Positions 17,204 to 25,976 of a stretch of DNA of 64,000 nt are shown here, in pieces. The notes beneath the pieces were generated by a model. The model saw only the letters and a list, made by a program, of their open reading frames with translations. It had not been told where the DNA came from and ran no database searches. Position 1 is the first letter of the stretch. The number at the start of each line of letters is the position of its first letter. The position numbers were made by a program, and so were the translations under genes. The DNA comes from Streptomyces halobius (GTDB lineage Bacteria; Actinomycetota; Actinomycetes; Streptomycetales; Streptomycetaceae), in the NCBI RefSeq assembly GCF_023277745.1, contig NZ_CP086322.1:2666001-2730000 (forward strand). Reading direction: 5' to 3'.

Positions 17204-17701
17204 TCAGCTCTCGCCGGAGTCCTGCGACTGGTCGTCGGCCGTGTGCGAGAACAGCTTGAGGACCGGCACGCCGACCTTGTGGCGGGCGCGGGAGGCCCAG
17301 TCGCGGTGAAAGAACTCCTCGACGAAGTGCGGGGTGGTCAGCACGATCACCTCGTCCGCCTTGGTCTGCTCGACGACGGACTTCAGCAGGTCGATGGGGT
17401 GCTTCTCGACGACCTGCCCGATGGCCTCGGCCCCCCTGGCGCGCAGCGCGTCGAGGGTGTGCGAGAGGGCGCGTTCGGCGGGGAGTTCGGCCTGCGCGCC
17501 CGCCGTCTCCGCGCCCTCGCGTACCGCGTCGTCGAACTCGCCGAGCGCGACGTCGTCGATCGCCCGCAGCAGGATGTCCTGCTTGCCGCGCGGCTGCATG
17601 AGGACGACGAAGGAGGTCGGGTCGTCGCCGTGCAGCGAGCTCACAAACTCCACGTCGGCGGGCGTCAGGGGCTTCTCGATCATCAATACGCTCGTGAACA
17701 C
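17204..17701 (-). CDS. USP-like conserved actinobacterial protein
   Basis: This 165-aa cytoplasmic protein has alternating beta strands and helices (FVVLMQPRGKQDILLRAI; VVEQTKADEVIVLTTPHFV; ARHKVGVPVLKLFSHT) that resemble a universal-stress/Rossmann-like fold. The GTG at 17701 is chosen because a GAGGAG ribosome site lies about 12 bp upstream and relatives I recall begin MFTSVLMIEKPL. No nucleotide-binding GxxG loop is evident. Specific function unknown. Confidence 0.65.
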   Translation of the reverse strand: MFTSVLMIEKPLTPADVEFVSSLHGDDPTSFVVLMQPRGKQDILLRAIDDVALGEFDDAVREGAETAGAQAELPAERALSHTLDALRARGAEAIGQVVEKHPIDLLKSVVEQTKADEVIVLTTPHFVEEFFHRDWASRARHKVGVPVLKLFSHTADDQSQDSGES

Positions 17702-17840
17702 GACGGGCGCCCTTCTCCTCTTCCGGGCACCGCATGGCAACGGCGCCCACAGAAACCATCCTGCCCCGTCGCCACACGGGGCCTGTTGGCCTTAAGTGTG
17801 CCCAACGGAAGCTAAGCGGAACGGGTAATTCCGTTGATAT

Positions 17841-18662
17841 TCACGACCGACGGTAGCGGGTGAACAGAAACCCGGCCTCCTCCAGCACGGAGACCAGCGA
17901 GAAGCGTTCGGGAACCGGGACCGCCGGACCGTTCATGATCCGCGGAGCGTCACCGACGGCAACGACCGGAGCCAGCGACAGACACATCTCGTCCAGCGTC
18001 CCGGCCGCCGCGAACTGCCCCAGCAGCCTCGGCCCGCCCTCGGTGAGCAGCCGGGTGAGCCCCCGTCCCGCGAGCGCCCCGGCCACCCGCTCCGGATCGA
18101 CGCCCAGGCCCTCGCCCGCGAACAGCACCTCCACACCTGCCGCACGGGCCTCGCGCACCCGGTCGGCGGGGGCGCCCGCGCCGGTCAGGACGAGCGTCGG
18201 GACCAGCGGCCCGGTGAACAGCGGCAGGGTGAAATCCAGCCCCAGACCGGCCGTCACCACGGCGATGGCGGGGGCCGGCCGCTGCCCGGCGGCGGCCCGG
18301 CGGGCGGCGAACGCCTCCCGGGCGCGGGCCGGCCGGTACCCCTCCTGCCGGACCGTTTCCGCGCCGACCACCACCGCGTCCGCGAGGGCCCGCAGCACGC
18401 CGAAGATCCGCATATCGGCGGCGCTGGAGAGCGGCTGCGAGCGGCCCTCGTGATGGGCCGCGCCGTCCACGGACGAGACCATGTTCGCGCGCAGCCACCC
18501 CGGCCGGCCCGCCCGCACCGGATCGTCCGCCTCCGGATACGCATAGGCATCGGCCAGCTCGTCCAGCGTCCACTCACGCTCCACGGAGTCGGGGACCGCT
18601 ACGGGGCGCCCGGCGTCGGGGGCGGGCACGGACGGGGCGGGAAGGGGGAACAGGCGTCGCAT
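17841..18662 (-). CDS. RibD C-terminal-type reductase (pyrimidine reductase family)
   Basis: This 273-aa protein has a dihydrofolate-reductase-like RibD-C fold: RANMVSSVDGAAHHEG (substrate loop), DMRIFGVLRALADAVVVGAETVRQEGY, PAIAVVTAGL, and the nucleotide loop LTEGGPRLLGQF. These features define NADPH-dependent reductases of the riboflavin-pathway superfamily, but stand-alone members act on unknown substrates. Start ATG 18662 is about 30 residues before the conserved region. It is divergent from zapE, 67 bp apart. Confidence 0.88.
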   Translation of the reverse strand: MRRLFPLPAPSVPAPDAGRPVAVPDSVEREWTLDELADAYAYPEADDPVRAGRPGWLRANMVSSVDGAAHHEGRSQPLSSAADMRIFGVLRALADAVVVGAETVRQEGYRPARAREAFAARRAAAGQRPAPAIAVVTAGLGLDFTLPLFTGPLVPTLVLTGAGAPADRVREARAAGVEVLFAGEGLGVDPERVAGALAGRGLTRLLTEGGPRLLGQFAAAGTLDEMCLSLAPVVAVGDAPRIMNGPAVPVPERFSLVSVLEEAGFLFTRYRRS

Positions 18663-18729
18663 GGCGGCAGTGTGACATGGCTCGCTGCCCGGACCACTCG
18701 GTCTCCTCCAGCGACTAGGCTGGACGGCT

Positions 18730-19848
18730 GTGTCACCTTCCCAGTCCTCGTCCCCGCCGCCCGCCCCGATAGCCGGAGAGCCGGCCGACGGGAGCGACGC
18801 GGCCCCCGCCGCGCTCACCGCACGCGCCCCGCACGTCCCGGCCGAGCATCTGGTCGCCGAGATGGTGCCGCCGCCGCGCTTCCAGGGCGCCCGCTTCGAC
18901 ACCTACATCCCGGACCCGCAGCAGGCCAGCCAAGGCGAGGCCGTCGACGTCCTGAGCGCCTTCGCGGCGAGCATCGACGGCGGGACACGTGCGGGCAAGC
19001 GGCGCTGGTTCGGCAAGAGCGCCAAGAAGAGCACGGCCCCCAAGGGCCCGCGCGGTGTCTACCTGGACGGCGGCTACGGCGTCGGCAAGACCCATCTCCT
19101 CGCCTCCCTGTGGCACGCCACCCCCGCCCCGGCCGAGCACAAGGCGTTCGGCACCTTCGTCGAGCTGACCAACCTCGTCGGCGCCCTCGGCTTCCAGCAG
19201 ACCGTACGCACCCTCAGCGGCCACCGTCTGCTGTGCATCGACGAGTTCGAACTGGACGATCCCGGCGACACGGTCCTGGTCTCCACACTGCTCGGCAAGC
19301 TGGTGGACAACGGGGTGGCGCTGGCCGCCACCTCCAACACCCTGCCCGGCAAGCTCGGTGAGGGCCGGTTCGCGGCCGCCGACTTCCTCCGCGAGATCCA
19401 GGGGCTGAGCGCCCACTTCCGGCCCCTGCGCATCGACGGCGAGGACTACCGCCACCGCGGCCTGCCCGAGGCGCCCGCCCCGTACGACGACGCGACCGTC
19501 ACCCGTACCGCGTACCGCACCCCCGGCGCTTCCCTCGACGACTTCCCCTCCCTCCTGGAGCATCTGTCCAAGGTGCACCCCAGCCGGTACGGCGCGATGT
19601 GCGACGGCATCCAGGCCGTGTGCCTCACCGACGTCCAGGCGGTGCCCGACCAGTCCACCGCGCTGCGCCTGGTGGTCCTCGCGGACCGGCTCTACGACCG
19701 TGAGGTACCGGTGCTGGCCTCCGGCAAGCCCTTCGACGAGCTGTTCAGCGACGAGATGCTGCGCGGCGGCTACCGCAAGAAGTACTTCCGGGCCATCTCC
19801 CGTCTGACGGCGCTGGCACGCGACGCGGGGGCGCTGGTAGCGGGGTAG
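18730..19848 (+). CDS. zapE: AFG1-family ATPase, ZapE-like
   Basis: This 372-aa P-loop ATPase has a Walker A loop (GGYGVGKTHLL, about residues 115-125), a Walker B motif (LLCIDEFEL) and an arginine/sensor region (AATSNTLPGKL; EGRFAAADFLREI) as in AFG1/ZapE. In E. coli ZapE acts on FtsZ rings; mitochondrial AFG1 aids protein quality control. The first 35 residues are Ser/Pro/Ala rich and likely disordered. It starts with GTG and is divergent from the RibD-like gene. Confidence 0.9.
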   Translation: MSPSQSSSPPPAPIAGEPADGSDAAPAALTARAPHVPAEHLVAEMVPPPRFQGARFDTYIPDPQQASQGEAVDVLSAFAASIDGGTRAGKRRWFGKSAKKSTAPKGPRGVYLDGGYGVGKTHLLASLWHATPAPAEHKAFGTFVELTNLVGALGFQQTVRTLSGHRLLCIDEFELDDPGDTVLVSTLLGKLVDNGVALAATSNTLPGKLGEGRFAAADFLREIQGLSAHFRPLRIDGEDYRHRGLPEAPAPYDDATVTRTAYRTPGASLDDFPSLLEHLSKVHPSRYGAMCDGIQAVCLTDVQAVPDQSTALRLVVLADRLYDREVPVLASGKPFDELFSDEMLRGGYRKKYFRAISRLTALARDAGALVAG

Positions 19849-20071
19849 GGACCGGCAGCCGGAGCGGGGCCGGGCGGGGCGGGGCCGACAGCTGTGAGCG
19901 GTGCAGGGCCGGCAGCTGGAGCGGGGTGGAACCGTCGCCCCCGGTTACGGCGCCCCCCGGTTCCGTGGCCACGGCATCTGGAGGACGGCGCTTCGCGGAT
20001 GGTTCCCGGCGGCCGGGGTGCGTGATACACACATGCGGTCACGTCACCTGTCCGCCAACAGGGAGTTTCCC

Positions 20072-21436
20072 ATGACTGCGACACGACGTCAGATCCTGGC
20101 CAGAACCGGTGCGCTGGGCGCGGGGATCACCTTCGCCGGCAGCCTCTCGGAGATCTTCGCGGGGACCGCGACCGCCCGGACCATGGGACAGGGCGGCTAC
20201 GGCCCGCTGATCCCGGACCCCGACGGTCTGCTCGACCTCCCCAAGGGCTTCCGCTACAAGGTCCTCTCCCGGGAGGGCGACCCGCTGCCCTCCGGCGAGG
20301 GCAATGTCCCCAGCAACTGCGACGGGATGGCCGCCTTCCCCGGGAAGGGCGGCCGCAGGCACCTCGTACGCAACCACGAGAACCGTACGGCGTCCCGCTC
20401 CGCCGTCCCCACCGTCCGCGGCCTGACCTACGACCCCGGCGGCGAGGGCGGCTGTACGGCCCTGGAACTCGACGCGGGCAACGGCGTCCGCTCCGAACGT
20501 GTCGCCATCGCCGGCACCTCCACCAACTGCGCGGGCGGCCCCACTCCCTGGAACACCTGGCTGACCTGCGAGGAGACCGAGTTCCGGGCCGGTGACGAGA
20601 ACTACACCAAGGACCACGGCTTCATCTTCGAGGTCGATCCGTACGACCCGCGCCGCACCGGCGCCGTGCCGCTGACCGCGATGGGCCGCTTCCAGCACGA
20701 GGCGATCGCCGTGGACCCCAGGACCGGCACCGTCTACGAGACCGAGGACGCCTTCGAGAAGCCGTTCGGGCTCTTCTACCGCTTTCTGCCCAACAAGCCG
20801 CTGGGCGGCCGGGGTTCGCTCCGGGCCGGTGGCCGCCTCCAGGCGCTGCGCGTCCCCGGCGTGCCCGACCTGTCCACCGTCCAGCAGCCGGGCACCACCT
20901 TCGACCACGTCACCTGGGTCGACGTCCCCGACCCGCTCGCACGCCGCACCCCCATCCGCTTCCAGGACTTCGGCCCCGGGGGCATCACCCACGCCCAGAA
21001 GCTGGAGGGCTGCTACTGGGGCGGCTCCTGCGTCTACTTCGTCGCCAGCTTCGCGCACCGCAAGGACGGTTCGGCGGCCGACCACTACGGCCAGGTGTGG
21101 AGGTACGACCCGAAGCGGCGCCGCCTCACCCAGGTCGTCGTCTTCGGACCGGACAGCGACCTGCAGCTCCCCGGAGAGTCCCCCGACAACATCTGCCTCG
21201 CACCCAGCGGCGGCCTGATGGTCTGCGAGGACGGCGACGGCGCCCAACATGTGTACGGGCTGACCCGGCGCGGCAAGGTCTACGCGATGGCGCGCGGCCG
21301 GCAGAACATCGGCACCCCGGAGAAGCCGAAATGGGGAGAGTTCGCGGGCGTGACGTTCTCGCCCGACCACCGGACCATGTATGTCAACTGCTATGAGCCG
21401 GGGACTACGTTCGCGGTGATGGGGTCGTTTGTTTAA
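20072..21436 (+). CDS. Tat-exported PhoX/DUF839-type protein
   Basis: This 454-aa secreted protein has a twin-arginine signal (TRRQILARTGALGAGITFAG). The rest carries DUF839/PhoX features: HLVRNHENR, WNTWLTCEET, DHGFIFEVDP, GRFQHEAIAVDP, YETEDAFEKPFGLFYRFLP and CLAPSGGLMVCEDGDG. PhoX phosphatases are Ca/Fe enzymes that hydrolyse phosphate esters outside the cell; many DUF839 relatives are uncharacterised, so the reaction is inferred. Start ATG 20072 follows an AGGGAG site. No PHO box was sought in detail. Confidence 0.85.
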   Translation: MTATRRQILARTGALGAGITFAGSLSEIFAGTATARTMGQGGYGPLIPDPDGLLDLPKGFRYKVLSREGDPLPSGEGNVPSNCDGMAAFPGKGGRRHLVRNHENRTASRSAVPTVRGLTYDPGGEGGCTALELDAGNGVRSERVAIAGTSTNCAGGPTPWNTWLTCEETEFRAGDENYTKDHGFIFEVDPYDPRRTGAVPLTAMGRFQHEAIAVDPRTGTVYETEDAFEKPFGLFYRFLPNKPLGGRGSLRAGGRLQALRVPGVPDLSTVQQPGTTFDHVTWVDVPDPLARRTPIRFQDFGPGGITHAQKLEGCYWGGSCVYFVASFAHRKDGSAADHYGQVWRYDPKRRRLTQVVVFGPDSDLQLPGESPDNICLAPSGGLMVCEDGDGAQHVYGLTRRGKVYAMARGRQNIGTPEKPKWGEFAGVTFSPDHRTMYVNCYEPGTTFAVMGSFV

Positions 21437-21935
21437 GCCGACTGGGTTGCTCGCCGTGTTCGGCCGTCCGACCGTGGGGGGGCGCCCGCGGCGGGCCTGC
21501 GCCCCGCGTTGTCGGCTTCCCCGCCGTGAGGGTCCGCCTGCGGCGGCGGGCGTGGGTTTTTCGGGTGCGGTGACGGACCTCCGGACTCCGTCCTGCGGCC
21601 CTCCCCCATAGCCTGAAGGGCATGGGAGGTACCCCCATCCTCCCGACGGTGGGGGAAAAGGGCCGGTGGGGCACATGTGGTCTGTCATATGTCTGTGATC
21701 GCGACCACAGGGCGCACACGACCGGCTACGTGCACCCCACCGTCTACTCCCACCTCCCTCGGGAGGTGCCGGTCCGCAGGACGGAGTCGGGAGGACGGAG
21801 TCGGGAGGACGGAGTCCGGAGGTCCGGCGCCGCTGCCGAACAGCCCCGCGCAGCGGACCACAGCCCCGCAGCAAGCGTTACGGCGGGACAGCCACAAAGT
21901 GGGGCTCAGGCCCGCCGCAGGCGAACCCATGTCGG
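21437..21935. other. Intergenic region rich in inverted and tandem repeats
   Basis: There is no gene. The sequence GACCTCCGGACTCCGTCCTG near 21575 recurs in inverted orientation near 21773-21826, bounding about 180 bp. A 14-bp unit is repeated three times within the right arm. Such repeats between convergent genes are common in Streptomyces and may act as terminators. Confidence 0.6.
21779..21820 (+). repeat. Tandem repeat, 14-bp unit x3
   Basis: The unit GGACGGAGTCGGGA occurs at 21779, 21793 and, with one change, 21807. Confidence 0.85.
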
Positions 21936-22604
21936 CTACGCGGAGCGGCGAGCGCTCAGCGCACAGGCGACGGCGGTGGCGGACGCGATCAGCACGGCGG
22001 CGGCGAACGGCAGCCAGGGTGTGCTGATCGTGCCGCTCGCGGACCCGGTGACCAGCCCCGTCACGGCGGCGTTCGCGGGCGAGGCGCCCAGGACGAGCAG
22101 CAGCAGCGCCGCGAGCAGGCCCGCCGGTATCGAGGAGCCGGGGCTGCGCAGCACCGGCCAGTTGCACAGCGCGCCGATCGCGATCCCCAGCAGCACACAG
22201 GCCAGCGCGGTGAGCAGCCCGGCCCCGGTCGCGGCGGGGACCGGGACGGCTACGCGGTGGTTGGAGAAGTGCGGGTCGGAGAGCAGCGCGACAAACGCCG
22301 TGCCGAGGAGCGCGAGGAACACCGACGCGCTCGTCGCGGTCAGCACGCCGGCGAGATGCACCCTGCCGGGCCCGGCGGCGGCCGCGGCACAACTGCGGGC
22401 GGCGGGCGGCTCATTGGTGACGCAGATACGGGTGAGCCATACCGCGACGGGCAGCACCCCGGCGGCGGCGTAGCCGTATCCGTCGAGGATGGGCCCGCCC
22501 GTCTGGACGCCGACGGCCAGCCATGCGGCGTAGACGATGACCGGCGGCAGCCAGCGGTGCGAGCCGACGAGCAGCGCCGTCTGATAGCGGAGGAGAGCGA
22601 TCAC
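21936..22604 (-). CDS. ABC transporter membrane subunit
   Basis: This 222-aa, very hydrophobic protein has about six transmembrane helices (VIVYAAWLAVGVQ; AGVLPVAVWLTRI; LALLGTAFVALL; LLTALACVLLGIAIGALC; LLAALLLLVLGA; LPFAAAVLIASATAVACAL). It overlaps by 4 bp the gene for an ABC ATPase, so the two very probably form one transporter. No substrate-binding protein is nearby, which favours an exporter. Confidence 0.8.
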   Translation of the reverse strand: MIALLRYQTALLVGSHRWLPPVIVYAAWLAVGVQTGGPILDGYGYAAAGVLPVAVWLTRICVTNEPPAARSCAAAAAGPGRVHLAGVLTATSASVFLALLGTAFVALLSDPHFSNHRVAVPVPAATGAGLLTALACVLLGIAIGALCNWPVLRSPGSSIPAGLLAALLLLVLGASPANAAVTGLVTGSASGTISTPWLPFAAAVLIASATAVACALSARRSA

Positions 22605-23593
22605 GGGAGGTAACCCTGGTCGGAGTTGGGGGCAGGGGGAGGAGTGGGGATGGAGGGAGGGGTCGCGTCGGGGGCGGTCCCGGGGCCCGGGGCGAAAGCG
22701 CGGCTCCCGGGCTGGTCAGCGGGCTCGTCCGGCCTCGGGGCAGCCATGACCGAGCGGATGTGCCACGGCGGACGGGACGTGAGCAGGGCCCGCAGCAGCG
22801 CATCGGAATGGACGGCCGGGACGGTGAGCCGGGTCGTACCGTCCGGGCCGGCCGCGATGTCCGGTGCGCCGGGCAGCGCCGGGCCAGTGCCCGGCAGTTG
22901 GTCCGGCGCGGCTCCCGGTGCCCCCTCGGCCTCGATGATCACTCGCGGACCCGCCGGGCCCACGGCACCGTAGACCGTCCCGCTCTCCCCGGCCAGCAGC
23001 CGCCCGTCCGCGACCCGATGGCGCGCGTCGGCCGCGCCCTCCAGGCGGCGCGGGTCATGGTCGACGAACACCACGGTGCCGCCGTCCGCGACCCGCTCGG
23101 CGACCGCCCGGTCCAGGACATCACGCGCGCCACGGTCCAGGCCGGTCCACGCCTCGTCCAGAACGAGGAGTTCGGGCTCGGCGAGCAGCGCCTGGGCGAC
23201 CGCGACCTTCTGGCTGGTGCCTTTGGACAGCTCGACCAGCGGCGTACGCGCATGCCCGGCCGCTCCGAAGCGTTCCAGCCACTCGGTGGCGCGCTGGGCC
23301 GCCACGGGGCCCCGGAGGCCATGGACCCGTCCGAGGTGGGTGAGGTAGCCGACGGCGGTGAAGGGCAGTGCGCCCGGGAACCGCTCGGGTACGTACGCGG
23401 TGCGCGGGCGGCCGGTGATCCGTCCGGTGCTGGGCCGGTCGATCCCGGCGAGGAGGCGCAACAGGGTGGACTTCCCGCTGCCGTTGGTCCCCTCGACGCG
23501 TAGCAGCGCACGCGCGGGCACTTCAAGATGCACATCCCGCAGCACCCAGGGCCCGCCCACCCCGTAACGCCGCCCGACCCCGTCCAGTCTCAT
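22601..23593 (-). CDS. ABC transporter ATP-binding protein
   Basis: This 330-aa protein has Walker A (GTNGSGKSTLL), signature LSKGTSQKVAVAQ, Walker B (LLVLDEAWTGLD) and a switch His (VFVDHD). The nucleotide-binding domain occupies residues 1-205; the remaining ~125 residues are a low-complexity Pro/Ala/Gly-rich extension that ends abruptly at the permease start. The signature has Lys at the second position rather than Gly. Cytoplasmic face of the membrane; substrate unknown. Confidence 0.88.
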   Translation of the reverse strand: MRLDGVGRRYGVGGPWVLRDVHLEVPARALLRVEGTNGSGKSTLLRLLAGIDRPSTGRITGRPRTAYVPERFPGALPFTAVGYLTHLGRVHGLRGPVAAQRATEWLERFGAAGHARTPLVELSKGTSQKVAVAQALLAEPELLVLDEAWTGLDRGARDVLDRAVAERVADGGTVVFVDHDPRRLEGAADARHRVADGRLLAGESGTVYGAVGPAGPRVIIEAEGAPGAAPDQLPGTGPALPGAPDIAAGPDGTTRLTVPAVHSDALLRALLTSRPPWHIRSVMAAPRPDEPADQPGSRAFAPGPGTAPDATPPSIPTPPPAPNSDQGYLP

Positions 23594-23656
23594 GCGTTCC
23601 TGCGCCTCCCCCGGCTTGCCCCGCTCCCCCCACCTTCCCGACGTTTCGCGGGCGGA

Positions 23657-24334
23657 TCAGTTCCCGGACGCCTTCTCGGGGCGCAGCTCGCTGGGCCGTA
23701 CGATCACGAAGCCCTCACCGTCCAGGCGGAGTTGGACGGCCTCTCCGGAACCGCCGCGGATCATCGAGCCGACGCTCTGCGAGCGGTGCAGGGAGGTCTG
23801 CAGGGAGCTGCTCCAGCCGACCACCGCGTCGGTGTCGACGAACACCGGCGCCTGCGGCGAGACGGGGATGACGATGGGGTTGCCCTCACACATCACCCCC
23901 AGCTTGCCCTGGCCGCTGAAGACGGAGTTGAACAGCCCGCCGCCGGCCATGCCGGCGCCCTTGACGACCGTGATCTCGTAGGAGAGCGACGGGTCGAAGC
24001 ACAGCACATTGCGGCCGTTGACGGTGATGCCGTCGCCTTGGGCGAGGTCGATGATGAAGCAGTTGGCGGCTTCGTGGGCGAACCACACCTCGCCCCGGCC
24101 CCGTACGGCCATCAGCGCCAGCCCCTCACCCGTGACGGCGCGCTTGAGAAACCTGCCGACTCCTTGTCCCTGCTTCTCGAACTGCAGGTCTCCACGGAAG
24201 GCGATCATCGAGCCCTGACGGGCGTAACACTCACCGTCCAGGGCGTACTTGAGCGACTTCGCGTTCTGCTGCGTCATGCCGGGCGCGGTCGCCGACCTGG
24301 CCATGTTCTCCGCGGCGAAGAGGTCACTGTTCAT
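23657..24334 (-). CDS. AIM24-family protein
   Basis: This 225-aa protein has the repeated beta-sandwich of AIM24/TerD-neighbour proteins: LDGECYARQGSMIAFRG, GEGLALMAVRGRGEVWFAH, IDLAQGDGITVNGRNVLCFDPSL, VKGAGMAGGGLFNSVFSGQGKLGVMCEGNPIV split over the family core. No signal peptide. Streptomyces usually carry several paralogues in a row; here there is only one. Role unknown. Start ATG 24334 is backed by strong codon bias; the open frame upstream is antisense to the PTH2 gene. Confidence 0.88.
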   Translation of the reverse strand: MNSDLFAAENMARSATAPGMTQQNAKSLKYALDGECYARQGSMIAFRGDLQFEKQGQGVGRFLKRAVTGEGLALMAVRGRGEVWFAHEAANCFIIDLAQGDGITVNGRNVLCFDPSLSYEITVVKGAGMAGGGLFNSVFSGQGKLGVMCEGNPIVIPVSPQAPVFVDTDAVVGWSSSLQTSLHRSQSVGSMIRGGSGEAVQLRLDGEGFVIVRPSELRPEKASGN

Positions 24335-24491
24335 GGCCAGGATGCTAGGGCGGGACGGAGAACGGCCCGCCGTAATCGCCGCGTCCGGCGACAGGCTGGG
24401 GTGAGGCCGGGGGGCGGCGCCCGTCGAAGACCGTTTGACGAAGAAGTCTGACGAAGAAGGTCTGAAACGGAGAAGGTCTGAAGGAGAACGG

Positions 24492-25298
24492 TTGTCAGTG
24501 GTGGCTGGCAGACTTGGTCGCGTGATCAGCACCGAGAGCACCTGCCCCGGCAGTCCCAGTGACCCCAGCGGGACGGGCGGCAGCAGCAGCCCGTTCCACC
24601 ACGAGGAGACCGGCCGGGACGCCGCCCCGCAGTTCGTGCTGCCGCTCGTCGCGCGGATCGAGAAGGCGTCGCCGCCGGCGCGTACGGACGCTCTGGAGAC
24701 GGCGGCGCGGGCGGTGCTCGTGCTGCTGTCGGACGAGCGGGCGGTGGGTGACGGCGAGTGGGCCGAGGCGGTCCGGGACTGGCAGGACGCCCGGATCCGG
24801 AAGGTGGTGCGGCGGGCGCGCGGCGCGGAGTGGCGGCGGGCGGAGGCGCTCCCCGGGATCACGGTCCATGGCGAGAGCGCGGAGGTACGGGTCTTCCCGC
24901 CGGTGCCGCTGGACGGATGGCCGAAGGAGCTGGCGCGGCTGCAGGTGTCGGGGACGGAACTGGCCGATCCGCAGCGGCCCGCCGCGCCCGGATCGCAGGA
25001 GGCCGTGCTGTGGCTCAACCCCGATCTGGAGATGTCGGCCGGCAAGGAGATGGCGCAGGCCGGGCACGGAGCGCAGCTCCTGTGGTGGGAGCTGGGCGCG
25101 GCGGAGCGGGCGGCCTGGCGAGCGGCGGGGTTCCCCCTGGCGGTGCGGTCCGCGGAGCCGGGGGCATGGGAGGCGCTGACGCGCAGTGGGCTGCCCGTGG
25201 TGCGGGATGCCGGATTCACGGAGATCGCGCCCGGGGTAACTCTTGCAGTGGAAGGGATCGACCGTATCCGTTCTCTTTCGCGCCTGCAGCGGCCGTAG
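24492..25298 (+). CDS. PTH2-like peptidyl-tRNA hydrolase
   Basis: This ~268-aa protein has a C-terminal PTH2 domain (VLWLNPDLEMSAGKEMAQ, then AGHGAQLLW, the helix that follows the PTH2 start strand). The N-terminal ~130 residues (LPLVARIEKASPPARTDAL...) are typical of the actinobacterial long form. PTH2 enzymes cleave peptidyl-tRNA to recycle tRNA. The start is TTG 24492, with AAGGAG 5 bp before it; GTG 24522 is possible. Its last codons (EIAPGVTLAVEG...) are copied six times downstream, so the 3' end seems to be a recombination site. Confidence 0.8.
   Translation: MSVVAGRLGRVISTESTCPGSPSDPSGTGGSSSPFHHEETGRDAAPQFVLPLVARIEKASPPARTDALETAARAVLVLLSDERAVGDGEWAEAVRDWQDARIRKVVRRARGAEWRRAEALPGITVHGESAEVRVFPPVPLDGWPKELARLQVSGTELADPQRPAAPGSQEAVLWLNPDLEMSAGKEMAQAGHGAQLLWWELGAAERAAWRAAGFPLAVRSAEPGAWEALTRSGLPVVRDAGFTEIAPGVTLAVEGIDRIRSLSRLQRP
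25221..25256 (+). repeat. PTH2-tail repeat R1 (in the gene)
   Basis: The reference copy, GAGATCGCGCCCGGGG followed by TAACTCTTGCAGTGGAAGGG, encodes EIAPGVTLAVEG, 14 codons before the stop. Six degenerate copies lie downstream in the same orientation. Confidence 0.8.
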
Positions 25299-25353
25299 GC
25301 GGGCTGCTCTGCGTCCGGACGCGGGAGCGGTGGGGCGTGTGTGTTCCCGGCAC

Positions 25354-25570
25354 TCAGCGGTTGCTGCGTGCCCACTGCGCGGCCCGGACCGTTCCTTCCT
25401 GGATGTCCTGCTGGGGCAGTTGAAGGCCGAGTGCGTAGATGGCCTTCGCGGCGCATGCGCTCAGCTCCACCGTCTCTGTGACTCCGAGCCGCATGAAAGC
25501 GCCCTGGCGGCGCTGTGCGTCAAGAAGCTCGCGGAGAGATCTCGGGTTCAGGGCGCGTACCTGTCCGAGG
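25354..25570 (-). pseudogene. Gene remnant in block 1
   Basis: A minus-strand frame with good codon bias encodes about 72 residues (LNPRSLRELLDAQRRQGAF, then ETVELSACAAKAIYALGLQ, ending QWARSNR) and stops at 25354. Upstream it is closed by a TGA and no start remains. Family not recognised. It converges on repeat R1. Confidence 0.45.
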
Positions 25571-25654
25571 CACCAGCGTCACCCCCCTGGGGTCCTCAAC
25601 AGCCAGAAAGACAGGGAATAATGCAGGTGAGACCACAAATCCAAGGGCTCGAAC

Positions 25655-25689
25655 GAGATCCCCCCGGGAACACTCTGGTAGTCGAAGGG
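25655..25689 (+). repeat. PTH2-tail repeat R2
   Basis: GAGATCCCCCCGGGAACACT followed by CTGGTAGTCGAAGGG; the frame reads PPGNTLVVEG then stop. One base shorter than R1 before the CCCGGG core. The next ~25 bp also resemble R3 (TTCTGCCCTCTCCCGC). Confidence 0.8.
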
Positions 25690-25824
25690 AGGTGATCGTT
25701 TCTGCCCTCTCCCGCACGTACGACGGCCGTCTGGCAGGTAAACGGGACTGCGGGGTTCGACCGCAGTGAGCTGACGGCTTTGTTTGACCTGCGTCAAGTA
25801 CCGCGGAGGACACGTCGCTGCGAC

Positions 25825-25858
25825 GGTTGACCCTGACGCAGGGGCAACCTCTCAGCAT
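25825..25858 (+). promoter_or_regulatory. MerR-type promoter/operator
   Basis: The 11-bp arms GGTTGACCCTG and CAGGGGCAACC (one mismatch, 3-bp centre) overlap a TTGACC -35 element; a weak CAGCAT -10 element lies 20 bp downstream. Overlong spacers holding a dyad are the hallmark of MerR-controlled promoters. A second short dyad (TTGAC / GTCAA) is at 25785-25798. A MerR-type gene is the second gene of the transcript. Confidence 0.6.
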
Positions 25859-25976
25859 GGTGGGCATGACCACGAGAAACAGTACGAGCGAGGTCTCTGG
25901 AAAGCGCACGCCGTACAGCGCCCATGCAGTGGCCGACCGAGTCGAACAAGGAACCCACCATCGGACAGTTGCCGGC

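Noticed and set aside
17204..24334. Secondary-metabolite gene cluster
   Set aside because: No PKS, NRPS, terpene synthase or typical tailoring genes; the genes are ordinary backbone functions.
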